Shown one piece after another: positions 34,532 through 43,231 of a stretch of DNA of 64,000 nucleotides. The notes beneath the pieces were generated by a model. The model was given only the letters and a program-made list of their open reading frames with translations. It did not search any database and was not told the origin of the DNA. Position numbers and translations under genes: made by a program. This DNA comes from Pedobacter sp. W3I1. Its GTDB lineage: Bacteria; Bacteroidota; Bacteroidia; Sphingobacteriales; Sphingobacteriaceae. Position 1 is the first letter of the stretch, and the number at the start of each line of letters is the position of its first letter. The stretch lies in NCBI RefSeq assembly GCF_030816015.1, contig NZ_JAUSXN010000001.1:6262001-6326000 (forward strand). The letters run 5' to 3'.

Positions 34532-34627
34532 CGTCATGCTGAATTTATTTCAGCATCTATCATGCTATAAAGACCCTGAAATAAATTTACTGCGTAGCTT
34601 TTCGCTTCGCTACAGGTCAGGGTGACG
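34532..34627. repeat. Dispersed palindromic repeat, family B with internal insert
   Basis: Begins CGTCATGCTGAATTTATTTC and ends with GGTCAGGGTGACG. Copies at 51057-51122, 61861-61925 and 63913-63977 are 65-66 bp, so this 96-bp copy carries about 30 extra bases, including the small hairpin GTAGCTTTTCGCTTCGCTAC. It lies in the 510-bp gap 34279-34788, where nothing else is clear apart from the sdh promoter. Confidence 0.75.
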
Positions 34628-34788
34628 CTCGCTTGGAGATAATGCTTTCGATTTTATCTCAGTAAGTTTAAAACATTAAGATTGTTACGCTACGCAAGTA
34701 ATTGATACATGATTAGAAATATTATTCTAAGTTCAATCCTAAAAAAACAACTAATCTTTTCGTTATATTGCTCTGTCAAATTATTAAT

Positions 34789-35910
34789 ATGAAAAAACAG
34801 CTCTATTTGCTTATTCTATTAGCCAGCCTCTTCTCTGCTTGCGATCCAGCTCCTGCTACATTTAATCTAGAAACCAAAAACTTTGGCCCAAATGCGGTAA
34901 TTACTATTCAAAGTGCAGAAAACGGCAAAACATTGAAAGTTGAAAACATTACCAACACCAACCAGACTTTTAAAATCAATATGCCTGTAAAAGGTTATGC
35001 GATTATCAGAGCGGAAGACGGCTCACGCAAAGGAGAATATTACTTCTATCTGGATAAAGGCACCTTCAAAGGTGTTCTCGACGGAAAAAATATCAATTCA
35101 TATCCTTTAAAAAGCGTTCCAACCGAAGAGGGTGAACAATTTATAAACTACTATGGGCTGAAAGACTATATGAGTAAAAGCCTGCTCGACAGTTTAGATA
35201 TTGTTGAATTGGAATTAGACCAAGCCACAAAAGCCAACATTATGGAACGGGCGAAAAAAGCAGACGTTTGGAGAGAGAAAAAAATCTTGCTCCAATTGGA
35301 TATCATAAAGGCCTTTGCCAAAAAGTATCCTGGTTCTACACACACCCTCTTTTTATTGGAACAATTGGGCAGAGCAGATTCGGAAGCCAAGCATTATTTA
35401 TCCATCTTTAACAGTTTGGATAAAGATATTCAGGAAAGCAAAAAGGGCAAAAGCCTTTTAGAAGAGATTAAACAAGCCAGCCAGATGATGGCGGGAAGTA
35501 AAATGCCAAATATCGAAGGGGAAAATCCGGAGGGAAAAAAGTTTAACTCAAGTATACTTAAAAAAGTAAACCTGGTTATATGCTGGACTTCTTATAGTGG
35601 GAAAAGCAGAAAAAACAATCAGGTATTGGTTAAGCTTTACGAGAAGTATAAAAATAAAGATGTAGAATTCATAGGCGTATCGTTAGATAAGAAAAGAGAC
35701 TGGTGGGTAAATGTGATCAAGGATGACCACCTTACCTGGCCACAATATTCAGATCTTCAGGGCGCGAAATCGCCAAATGCAAAAAACTTAAGCAATTACA
35801 ACATTACTTACTTCTTTTTAGTAGATAAAAGTGGTACTGTATTAAGCAACAATGATCTTTCTTTAGATTTTGTTGATAGCGAAATCAGCAAAAATTTGGC
35901 CGGTAGATAG
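34789..35910 (+). CDS. Thioredoxin-fold lipoprotein lacking the CxxC
   Basis: 373 residues from ATG 34789 with a lipoprotein signal (MKKQLYLLILLASLF, lipobox SAC at residue 19). Residues about 20-110 look like the beta-rich N-terminal domain of DUF4369-type TlpA proteins, a helical middle follows, and the C-terminal ~130 residues are a TlpA/AhpC-like thioredoxin fold (MPNIEGENPEGKKFN, FIGVSLDKKRDWW, YNITYFFLVDKSG). At the active-site position, where WxxCxxC is expected, the sequence is CWTSYSGKSRK, so both redox cysteines are missing. Disulphide chemistry is unlikely; a binding or scaffold role is more likely. Single gene ending at a strong terminator. Confidence 0.82.
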   Translation: MKKQLYLLILLASLFSACDPAPATFNLETKNFGPNAVITIQSAENGKTLKVENITNTNQTFKINMPVKGYAIIRAEDGSRKGEYYFYLDKGTFKGVLDGKNINSYPLKSVPTEEGEQFINYYGLKDYMSKSLLDSLDIVELELDQATKANIMERAKKADVWREKKILLQLDIIKAFAKKYPGSTHTLFLLEQLGRADSEAKHYLSIFNSLDKDIQESKKGKSLLEEIKQASQMMAGSKMPNIEGENPEGKKFNSSILKKVNLVICWTSYSGKSRKNNQVLVKLYEKYKNKDVEFIGVSLDKKRDWWVNVIKDDHLTWPQYSDLQGAKSPNAKNLSNYNITYFFLVDKSGTVLSNNDLSLDFVDSEISKNLAGR

Positions 35911-35945
35911 CGTTAAGGATCGACAATCCAAAGTTGATCCCACAA

Positions 35946-35975
35946 AAAAAGTCCCGATTTGCATCGGGACTTTTT
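35946..35975. terminator. Bidirectional terminator
   Basis: AAAAAGTCCCGAT-TTGC-ATCGGGACTTTTT, perfect 13-bp arms with A and T ends, between the converging thioredoxin-fold gene and the cold-shock gene. Confidence 0.92.
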
Positions 35976-35998
35976 ACGATTTATGTGTTCGAGTTTTC

Positions 35999-36190
35999 TT
36001 AAGCTACTTTAACATTTACCGCGTTTAGGCCTTTTCTACCTTCTTCTACATCGTAGTCTACGGTATCATTCTCGCGAATGTTATCAATTAAGCCTGAAGC
36101 ATGAACAAAAATTTCGGCGTCGCCATTAGATGGAGTGATAAATCCGAAACCTTTAGTTTCATTAAAAAATTTTACTGTTCCTTGTTGCAT
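35999..36190 (-). CDS. cspA: Cold-shock domain protein
   Basis: 63 residues, a complete cold-shock domain. RNP1 is KGFGFITP (about 13-20) and RNP2 is IFVHASGL (about 27-34). The protein binds single-stranded RNA and DNA and acts as an RNA chaperone. The leader is only about 17 nt by the promoter seen here, so the long cold-responsive leader of the E. coli cspA is absent. A second role in ordinary growth is as likely as cold response. Confidence 0.94.
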   Translation of the reverse strand: MQQGTVKFFNETKGFGFITPSNGDAEIFVHASGLIDNIRENDTVDYDVEEGRKGLNAVNVKVA

Positions 36191-36212
36191 TATATTGTAT
36201 TTTAATTTGTAC

Positions 36213-36242
36213 CAAAGATAGCGTTAAATACCTATAAATCAA
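36213..36242 (-). promoter_or_regulatory. Bacteroidota promoter of the cold-shock gene
   Basis: On the minus strand TTG (36242-36240), a 19-nt spacer and TATCTTTG (36220-36213) match the TTTG-N17-20-TAnnTTTG pattern, the best full promoter seen in this window. The rest of the gap to 36518 is AT-rich with a C-rich patch at about 36380-36400; nothing else is clear. Confidence 0.72.
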
Positions 36243-36518
36243 TTTTTTATTTTTTTTATTATATATAAATGCTAAATATATCGACTATTTGCCCTTTTAA
36301 GCCCTATTTCGTGGCTCAATTTAATTCCTAATTAGTTGAGGTACCACTTGGTTTTATCAATAAAAAACGGTCAAAACTGGCTCTCCCCTCCGCTTTTCTG
36401 TCCTATAAAAGCAAGACCGGTAACGAAAAACTGCATTGCCCCGACTGTTCATTATGATGAATAACATGACAGCGAAAAGTTAGAAACAAAGCCAGCCTGC
36501 TGCAAATTGAGGTTAAAT

Positions 36519-37022
36519 TTAGCTATAAACGAGGCTTTCTTGCTGCTCATAATTTACCGTCAGGTTTTCGGTAATTTTTACAACTAATGTTTCGTACGCT
36601 TTTGCATTATAGCTTAAGATTAGCAAATCACCAACAATTTCGTGTAAAATTAATTTCGGACTGGTATAGGTGATGGAAACCACATGTGCTGCTTTATTTA
36701 ACAAATCAGAAGCATAAATATGTAATTCGGCCCAATCGAAAAGGATCGGACGATCTTCGAGATCGTTTAAAACAGGCATTTTATGTTCTAAAGCAGCAAT
36801 GCTGTTCATTACTGAATACTGAAGTTTTTGATTTAGCGTTCCTGCCCTTTCGTTGGCTTGTTGCATCTGAGAAAAGGTATGCAGATGTTGATCTAAACTG
36901 TATATTTTTGATCTTTTTTGAAATTCTTTGTAAGTATCATGAAAGATCCGTCTTTCAAAATCCGTTCTGCACATGAAATTAAAATATTGTTTTACGCTGA
37001 GGTTAATGCTAGCTAAAGCCAT
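36519..37022 (-). CDS. Hypothetical protein, 167 residues
   Basis: I do not recognise this protein. It is soluble, has no signal peptide or membrane segment, and looks helical in its first half (DFERRIFHDTYKEFQKRSKI, LDQHLHTFSQMQQANER) and mixed afterwards (SITYTSPKLILHEIVGDLLI). It lies alone between the cold-shock gene and a repeat-filled gap. No operon partner or promoter element was identified. Codon use is like its neighbours, so it is likely a real gene. Confidence 0.65.
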   Translation of the reverse strand: MALASINLSVKQYFNFMCRTDFERRIFHDTYKEFQKRSKIYSLDQHLHTFSQMQQANERAGTLNQKLQYSVMNSIAALEHKMPVLNDLEDRPILFDWAELHIYASDLLNKAAHVVSITYTSPKLILHEIVGDLLILSYNAKAYETLVVKITENLTVNYEQQESLVYS

Positions 37023-37718
37023 AATATTCGGTTTTGTTGCTGATTCAAATATGGGAACAATAAAAAAAATAATTTATAGAGTATCGGTAAAGGCTGATTA
37101 TCAATCGGTAAATAGCAAAACTAAATCCTGATTATGAAAAACGGATGAATATTGTTTTGAGTACGGGGATTTGACTGAACAGGCCGTTATTTAAGATATT
37201 TTAACATTCTAGATTTTATTTCCTGCGAAAGCCACTCAGTGAATCCAATCTAAAACACATTGCATTACGAATTCAACAGAAACAAGCTCTAATTGACATT
37301 CTGTACTTTTTGTGCTTCAGCAATGTCTTTACGTTAAGGGATACATCGCAAAAAGATGCCACCCTGAGGGTTAATTTATGGTATAAAATCAATATGAATG
37401 ACGTATATAATTGATTATTTTTTACCCTACAGCTCATGCTTTCCTCGGCTCACCGCCGCCGATGGGCTCTTTCTTTTTGGCATAAAATGCCGGCTGAAAA
37501 TTTTTCTTTCGAAGCCAGTGGGTTGGCTGGGTCAGTGGAGCCCGAAAAAAATTGTTAGGCCAGATTTAAGTAAAACGGGAATACGGTGGTATGGCCTAGC
37601 TGGACGGAAACACATAGTCGGTATAACCATTCATATTTAAATGATTACAAAATTACATCAATGGTATCGATCAGTTTTTAGCAAAAAACAAAGGAGTTGG
37701 GTGACAGGTAAGATAAAT

Positions 37719-37800
37719 CGTCATCTCGACCGCAGTGGAGAGATCTTTTAACATAGTCCAAAGATCTCTCCGCTCCGCATTTGCTTCGGTCGAGATGACG
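37719..37800. repeat. Dispersed palindromic repeat, family A, within an 1.1-kb gene-free gap
   Basis: 82 bp from CGTCATCTCGACCGCAGTGG to TCGGTCGAGATGACG. It is flanked by partial family D ('gattcccgcctgcgcgagaatgacg', about 37848-37876) and family C ('ctgtcaatgatagcctgtcgaaggg', about 37890-37915) pieces, with 'cttcgactgcgctcagactgac' at about 37947-37970. The gap 37023-38159 otherwise holds a GC-richer segment at about 37425-37620 that is treated as a finding. Frames in this gap are not credible genes. Confidence 0.75.
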
Positions 37801-38159
37801 CCAATTTTGGAATCTGTCATTGGTAAATGATTGGGGATCTTAGGCTTTAAGATTCCCGCCTGCGCGAGAATGACGACCACACTAACGGATTCTGTCAATG
37901 ATAGCCTGTCGAAGGGCATTTATTTGCGTTTAATCAATCTCAAGAAGTCTTCGACTGCGCTCAGACTGACAACCGCGACGCTTAACTTAATGACCTTGTC
38001 CTTCGTGGCTAAAAAATATAACCTAATAGTTTATGGGGCGTACACCATTGAATTAGCTGCGGACGATGCAACCAGTCACCAATTCGATTTTTTTAAAACA
38101 GTTTAAATTCCAGCAGGTTGTTAATAAACAAAACATTTATAACTAAAATCTTTAACGAT

Positions 38160-38504
38160 ATGGAAACAAGAAATAACCATAATTTAATCCAGGTTTTACT
38201 AGATTGCGCGCTAGCTTGCGAGCATTGTGCATCGTCCTGTTTAAAAGAAGAAGACATCAACATGATGATCGATTGTATTAAACTCGATAGGGATTGTGCA
38301 GATATCTGTACTCAGGCGGCCAGATTGTTGCAAAGAGATTCAATTATCGGCCACCAATATTTACTGCTTTGCGAAGAAATATGCAGGCTTTGTGCTGCTG
38401 AATGTAGCAAACATGATCATGAACACTGCAGACAATGTGCTGTTGCCTGCGAAGAATGTGCTGACGCTTGCCATGCCAGTCATGAACCAATTCATCAGGA
38501 TTAA
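38160..38504 (+). CDS. Four-helix-bundle copper-binding protein (DUF326-type)
   Basis: 114 residues from ATG 38160. Cysteines and histidines recur in helical spacing: LLDCALACEHCASSC, DRDCADICTQAARLL, LCEEICRLCAAECSKHDHEH, CRQCAVACEECADACHASHE. This is the pattern of Csp-like copper-storage or ferredoxin-like DUF326 proteins, which hold Cu(I) inside a four-helix bundle in the cytosol. No signal peptide is present. No copper ATPase or regulator is adjacent. Confidence 0.85.
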   Translation: METRNNHNLIQVLLDCALACEHCASSCLKEEDINMMIDCIKLDRDCADICTQAARLLQRDSIIGHQYLLLCEEICRLCAAECSKHDHEHCRQCAVACEECADACHASHEPIHQD

Positions 38505-38506
38505 AA

Positions 38507-38539
38507 AAAGGTGTCCTGATTTTACATCGGGACACCTTT
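38507..38539. terminator. Bidirectional terminator
   Basis: AAAGGTGTCCTGAT and ATCGGGACACCTTT (38507-38520 and 38526-38539) form a long stem with one mismatch between converging copper-protein and HtrA genes, with A/T runs on both sides. Confidence 0.85.
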
Positions 38540-38560
38540 AACTATTTTTTATCAGATCAA

Positions 38561-40111
38561 TTACTGCGCAGGGAAGCTATAGTTATATGAACCTTGCTCG
38601 CCAACACCAGAAATACTCACCATGTTGTTTCTGCCTAAAGGCAATGCTTTTTGTACATCAGCTACAGAATTTACAGGTTGTCCATTCACTTTAGTAATGA
38701 TTAAACCTTTTTCAACACCAATATTATCAAAAGCCTTACCAGTAGTAACTGATGTTACCACTACACCACTATTAATGCCATATTTTGATTTCTGAGCCTG
38801 GGTAGCAGGGGCAAAAGTTGCACCTAATTTCGAAACCTCAGCACCTTTGCTCGCTGCATTTTTCGCAGTTAAACCAACACTAGCTTCTCCTTTTAACGTT
38901 ACGGTGTAATCTTTAAGTGCACCATCTCTCAACACGGTTAACTTAACTTTATCACCTGGGTTTAAACGACCAACTCTTTCCTGAAGATCAGGTGAATCGT
39001 TGATCACCACTCCATCAACTTTTTTGATTACGTCGCCCGATTTAATGCCTGCCGCAGCAGCACCACCACCAGCAACCACATCATTCACATATAAACCACT
39101 TATTTCATTGGTTTTAATGCCTTCAGGTTTATCTTCGCCACTTAACGGCACAAAGTTAACACCAATGTAACCACGTTTAACTGAGCCATATTTCATAAAA
39201 TCATCCACAATTTTACGGGCCAGGTTAACTGGAATTGCAAATCCATAACCTTGATTATATCCGCTTTGCGATGCGATTGCCGAGTTGATACCTACCAATT
39301 CGCCATTTGCGTTTACAAGAGCACCACCGCTATTACCCGGGTTAATGGCAGCATCGGTTTGGATAAATGATTCAATACTGGTATTTGCCGGGCGATCTGG
39401 TCTTTTACCGGTACGTTGGTATTCGCGATATTCCTCTTCTGTAATTTCACTGCCTTGTTGCTCGCGACCAATAATACCAATGCTACGATTTTTTGCACTT
39501 ACAATACCAGCTGTTACTGTAGTATTTAAATCTAATGGGAAACCAACCGCTAAAACCCATTCTCCAACCTGCACATTATCAGAGTTACCCATTTTCACTA
39601 CAGGTAAACCAGTTGCATTTACTTTAATTAATGCTAAATCGGTATTCGGATCGCGGCCAATTACTTTTGCCTCAACTTTACGTCTGTCTGTTAAAACCAC
39701 CTCAACTTTCTCTGCATTTTCTACCACGTGGTTATTGGTTACGATATAACCATCCTGACTGATAATGACACCAGAACCGGATGCCGCTCTAGGCTGACGT
39801 TGCATTTGACGGCCACCGCCACCGAAGAAATCTTCCATCATATCAAACGGAGAAGAACTTCTACCACCGCCACTTTGTGCCGCATATGTAGTTTTAATGT
39901 GCACAACACCAGGTGCAACTGCTGCTGCTGCCTGCGTAAAATCTGTTGTCCCAGCTGATGATACTTTAAGCGGATTATTGGCGAAGTATAAGTTCTGTTT
40001 TTCAGTAATTGTACTGCCTGTTTGGTTATGTTCAAATAGTTTGTAACCTCCAATTGCTGCTGCCCCACCTATAAAAGCAGCCAACACGGTAATTCCTAAT
40101 ATTTTTTTCAT
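38561..40111 (-). CDS. Periplasmic Do/HtrA serine protease
   Basis: 516 residues. An uncleaved or cleaved N-terminal hydrophobic segment (about 4-22) exports it. The trypsin-like domain has the full triad: H128 in TNNHVV, D158 in DPNTDLALIKV and S261 in NPGNSGGALV. An insertion rich in Gly, Arg and Met precedes the histidine, and a long loop with an EEEYREYQRTGKRPDR segment follows the aspartate. Two PDZ domains end the protein (about 315-405 and 420-510). It degrades or refolds damaged envelope proteins. The gene is divergent from dapF, with an inverted repeat upstream. Confidence 0.94.
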   Translation of the reverse strand: MKKILGITVLAAFIGGAAAIGGYKLFEHNQTGSTITEKQNLYFANNPLKVSSAGTTDFTQAAAAVAPGVVHIKTTYAAQSGGGRSSSPFDMMEDFFGGGGRQMQRQPRAASGSGVIISQDGYIVTNNHVVENAEKVEVVLTDRRKVEAKVIGRDPNTDLALIKVNATGLPVVKMGNSDNVQVGEWVLAVGFPLDLNTTVTAGIVSAKNRSIGIIGREQQGSEITEEEYREYQRTGKRPDRPANTSIESFIQTDAAINPGNSGGALVNANGELVGINSAIASQSGYNQGYGFAIPVNLARKIVDDFMKYGSVKRGYIGVNFVPLSGEDKPEGIKTNEISGLYVNDVVAGGGAAAAGIKSGDVIKKVDGVVINDSPDLQERVGRLNPGDKVKLTVLRDGALKDYTVTLKGEASVGLTAKNAASKGAEVSKLGATFAPATQAQKSKYGINSGVVVTSVTTGKAFDNIGVEKGLIITKVNGQPVNSVADVQKALPLGRNNMVSISGVGEQGSYNYSFPAQ

Positions 40112-40144
40112 GTGTTTATATATTATTTTTTTAATGCCATGATT

Positions 40145-40190
40145 TATTATAAGCTGATTTGCTAGCTAATTGTTTGGTTAGCTTATAATA
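40145..40190. promoter_or_regulatory. 11-bp inverted repeat upstream of HtrA gene
   Basis: TATTATAAGCT (40145-40155) and AGCTTATAATA (40180-40190) are exact inverted repeats around a 24-nt loop that contains a nested GCTAA/TTAGC pair. It lies 34-79 bp upstream of the HtrA start in a 316-bp divergent gap. It may be an operator or a leader hairpin. No TAnnTTTG box was found nearby. Confidence 0.45.
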
Positions 40191-40427
40191 TTCATTTGTT
40201 AAATGTTATTATTTGCAAGAGCATTTTTCACTTTGATTTAAGCAGAATGCTCAGGCAATTTTTATCTGCTCAAATTTTCTTTTGTAAGTTTATTCAAATT
40301 TAATACCATATAAACGATATTTGTATCCTCAAAGCACTTAGTTTGTGTTAAAAAATGTTAAATTAAAAAACACAAACTGCTGATTACCTTTTGCAACTCA
40401 AATATTGCATTAAAAAATGAAGCTTTC

Positions 40428-41210
40428 ATGAAAATTAATTTCTTTAAATACCAGGGCGCAGGCAATGATTTTATTTTAATAGACCACACCATGAGTCCGT
40501 TAAAAAATATTGATAATCAACTCGTTGAACAACTGTGCCATAGAAGATTTGGCATTGGTGCCGATGGATTAATGTTTATTACCAAACATGAGGATTATGA
40601 TTTTGAGATGCATTATTTTAACGCTGATGGCAAGTTAGGCAGCATGTGCGGAAATGGCGGCAGATGCATTGTTGCCTTTGCCAAACAGCTCGGAATTATC
40701 GACCGCGAAACAAACTTTTTGGCAGTAGATGGTCCGCATTATGCCAGAATTTCAGAAAATGGAGAATGGGTTGATTTGCAAATGATTGATGTAGAGACCA
40801 TAACCAAAGACGGTGAAGCTTATGTATTGAATACTGGTTCGCCGCATTATGTTGCTTTAAAAAACGATTTAAAAGACTTTGATGTTTTTACTGCAGGAAA
40901 AAATATTCGCTACAATGCAACTTATGCAGAAAAAGGGATAAATGTAAATTTTGTAGAAGATAAAGGCGACCATTTATTTGTACGCACCTACGAGCGTGGT
41001 GTTGAAGATGAAACTTATGCCTGTGGCACCGGGGTTACAGCCGTAGCCATGGCCATGGCAAAACACAAAGAACAAACCGGCCATATTAAAACAGCCATTA
41101 AAGTTTTGGGTGGCGATATTAAAATAGAATTCGATTACGATGGTAAAGCATTTACCAATGTATTTTTATGTGGCCCGGCCAAATTGGTTTTTGAGGGGGA
41201 AGTGGGATAA
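40428..41210 (+). CDS. dapF: Diaminopimelate epimerase
   Basis: 260 residues. The two catalytic cysteines are C74 in GSMCGNGGRC and C199 in YACGTGVTAV, each within the expected family signature. The N-terminal FFKYQGAGNDFILID is typical. It converts LL- to meso-diaminopimelate for lysine and peptidoglycan synthesis in the cytosol. The gene stands alone, divergent from HtrA; no other dap gene is near. Confidence 0.96.
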   Translation: MKINFFKYQGAGNDFILIDHTMSPLKNIDNQLVEQLCHRRFGIGADGLMFITKHEDYDFEMHYFNADGKLGSMCGNGGRCIVAFAKQLGIIDRETNFLAVDGPHYARISENGEWVDLQMIDVETITKDGEAYVLNTGSPHYVALKNDLKDFDVFTAGKNIRYNATYAEKGINVNFVEDKGDHLFVRTYERGVEDETYACGTGVTAVAMAMAKHKEQTGHIKTAIKVLGGDIKIEFDYDGKAFTNVFLCGPAKLVFEGEVG

Positions 41211-41299
41211 CCTTCTTTTTCAAACCACCTCGATTTTTAAAAAAGTATAAATCACGAATTCAGTTATGGAGTTCGGATTTTTTTTGAAATTTCTATTCT

Positions 41300-41600
41300 T
41301 TTAGAAAACAAGAAACAGTTTTTCATCGGGGCTTTCAGTCCCGCTCTTTGCTAAATTCCGATGAAAAATCGGAATACCGCCTCCGATCGGGTTTATTTAA
41401 AATTGGCAGTAGCACGACGGGTATCCAGACCTCAAAGGCTTCTCGAACCTGCGAAGGTCTTTAAAGCGGTGTGTTTTGCGCTAGGGATTGTAAGGGTTTA
41501 GTACCGATCCTTCATCGGTACCGGAGCGAAGCGTAGCCCTGAAAAGCCTGACCCTTTCCCCATTTCCGGGGATTGGGTAGCGCCCAAATCTGTTGACTCT
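41300..41600. repeat. Family E dispersed repeat in a 800-bp gap
   Basis: Contains 'cccgctctttgctaaattccgatg', 'gatcgggtttatt' and 'gtagcacgacgggtatccag', related to segments at about 3390-3480 and 58490-58600, followed by 'gcgctagggattgtaaggg' and 'ggagcgaagcgtagccctgaaaa'. No coding frame is credible. The stretch 41600-41860 holds nothing clear. Confidence 0.6.
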
Positions 41601-41865
41601 TTACAATTCAATAGTGAAATCTGGTGGTCTTATTGACGGTATACGCAACTGGATAAAGAATGGCGTAAAACAGACACCATCAATGCATTTTATTGGCCAA
41701 AATACTCAACATTTATTTTGAAAAAATCGTATATTTCCTTTAAATTAACAGCTTTTAACATCTGTCGCAAGATATTTACACACTGTTTTTTATGAAAAAA
41801 AATACGACAACACCATCTATAAGAGTAGTTTAAAGCAAGTCCGATACGTTTTCAATTAAAAAATA

Positions 41866-41929
41866 AATCAATCGATTGATTAAATGACAGAATTTGGACA
41901 GAATTATTTTTTTTTAGGCTCTATTTTTG
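41866..41929 (+). promoter_or_regulatory. Perfect 16-bp palindrome and -7 box before the RND efflux operon
   Basis: AATCAATCGATTGATT (41866-41881) is a perfect palindrome of a type common for TetR/AcrR operators. A TATTTTTG -7 box follows at 41922-41929. The first gene begins at 42014, so the leader is about 80 nt. No TetR gene lies nearby, so the regulator would act in trans. Confidence 0.55.
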
Positions 41930-42013
41930 GGCACTGATCGGCGAAAATCGAAGTCCTATATTTCGATAACGCCCTTAATTCCGGAATTTAAATTTAAATA
42001 CACAAAAATACCC

Positions 42014-43183
42014 ATGAGAAAAGTAACAACTCTCTTTTTTAGCATGAGCATTGGTATGCTTTTGGCATCCTGCGGAAATAACGATGCAGCTAAAAAAGCT
42101 GCCGCTGCAGCAGCAGCTGGTCCACAAGCTTACCCTGTTTTTACAGTAACCACACAAAATACAACCTTAAATTCTGATTATCCGGCAACAATTGAAGGGA
42201 TTCAAAACATCGATATCCGTCCGAAAGTTGATGGCTTTATCGAAAAAATATTGGTAGATGAAGGTGCGGTAGTTAAGAAAGGTCAGTTACTTTTCACCAT
42301 TAATGCACCACAGTACCAGCAACAAGTTAGAACAGCAAGAGCCGCAATTAGCAGTGCAGAAGCTGATGTAAACGCTGCTCAGCTAACGGTAAACAAAACC
42401 AAACCTTTGGTAGAGAAAGATATTATTAGCAAATATGATCTGGATGCAGCATTGCTAACACTTCAAAGCAGAAAAGCTGCATTGGCACAAGCAAAAGCAG
42501 AACTGGCAAATGCACAGGTTAATTTAGGTTATACTTCGATTACCAGCCCTGTTGATGGTGTAGTTGGCAGTATCCCTTTCAGAAATGGAAGTTTGGTGAG
42601 CAGCAGCAGCACACAGCCATTAACTACTGTTTCTAACACCTCTAAAGTTTATGCATACTTTTCGTTAAACGAGAAACAGCTTTTAGATTTTTCTAATACG
42701 TATAAAGGGAATACGCTTGCGCAACAAATGAAAAACATTCCTGCGGTGAGTTTGGTTCTTGCCGATGGAACAATCTATGCGCAGAACGGTAAGATCGAAT
42801 CAATCAACGGACAAATTAACACCAGCACTGGTTCGGCAAGTTTAAGGGCAACATTTCCAAATCCGACTTTCTTATTAAAAAATGGTGCAAGTGCATCCGT
42901 TAGAATTCCTCAGCACGTTGAGAATGCAATTCTAGTCCCTCAAAAATCGACGATTGATTTACAGGGCAAGAAGTTTGTTTACATTTTAGGCGATTCGGCT
43001 AAGGTGATTAATACTCAAATTGAGGTGATGGAATTGGCCAAGGATAATTTTTACGTGGTTACCAAAGGGCTTAAAGCAGGTGATAAAGTTATTTTAGAAG
43101 GCTTTCAATCTTTAAAAGACGGGACTAAAATTAAACCTGAGGTAAAAAATACCGATTCAGTTTATGCTGAAATAAAAAAATAA
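42014..43183 (+). CDS. RND efflux periplasmic adaptor (membrane fusion protein)
   Basis: 389 residues from ATG 42014 (the longer frame from 41927 has no signal). It is a lipoprotein: lipobox ASC near residue 20, then an Ala-rich linker. Features are the barrel-sandwich segment IEKILVDEGAVVKKGQLLF, a helical hairpin of about 70 residues (ISSAEADVNAAQLTVNKTKP, LQSRKAALAQAKAELANAQV), the second lipoyl half YTSITSPVDGVVGSI and a beta-barrel domain with membrane-proximal end GDKVILEGFQSL. It links the pump to the outer-membrane channel. The pump gene follows after 48 bp. Confidence 0.95.
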   Translation: MRKVTTLFFSMSIGMLLASCGNNDAAKKAAAAAAAGPQAYPVFTVTTQNTTLNSDYPATIEGIQNIDIRPKVDGFIEKILVDEGAVVKKGQLLFTINAPQYQQQVRTARAAISSAEADVNAAQLTVNKTKPLVEKDIISKYDLDAALLTLQSRKAALAQAKAELANAQVNLGYTSITSPVDGVVGSIPFRNGSLVSSSSTQPLTTVSNTSKVYAYFSLNEKQLLDFSNTYKGNTLAQQMKNIPAVSLVLADGTIYAQNGKIESINGQINTSTGSASLRATFPNPTFLLKNGASASVRIPQHVENAILVPQKSTIDLQGKKFVYILGDSAKVINTQIEVMELAKDNFYVVTKGLKAGDKVILEGFQSLKDGTKIKPEVKNTDSVYAEIKK

Positions 43184-43231
43184 CAATATAGTCAGTGCAA
43201 TCACACTATAGCAGTGTAATCCATATTAATT

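Noticed and set aside
37398..38106. Two short plus-strand frames in the gap before the copper-binding protein
   Set aside because: They cross dispersed repeat sequence, have no family resemblance, and one starts inside a repeat end.
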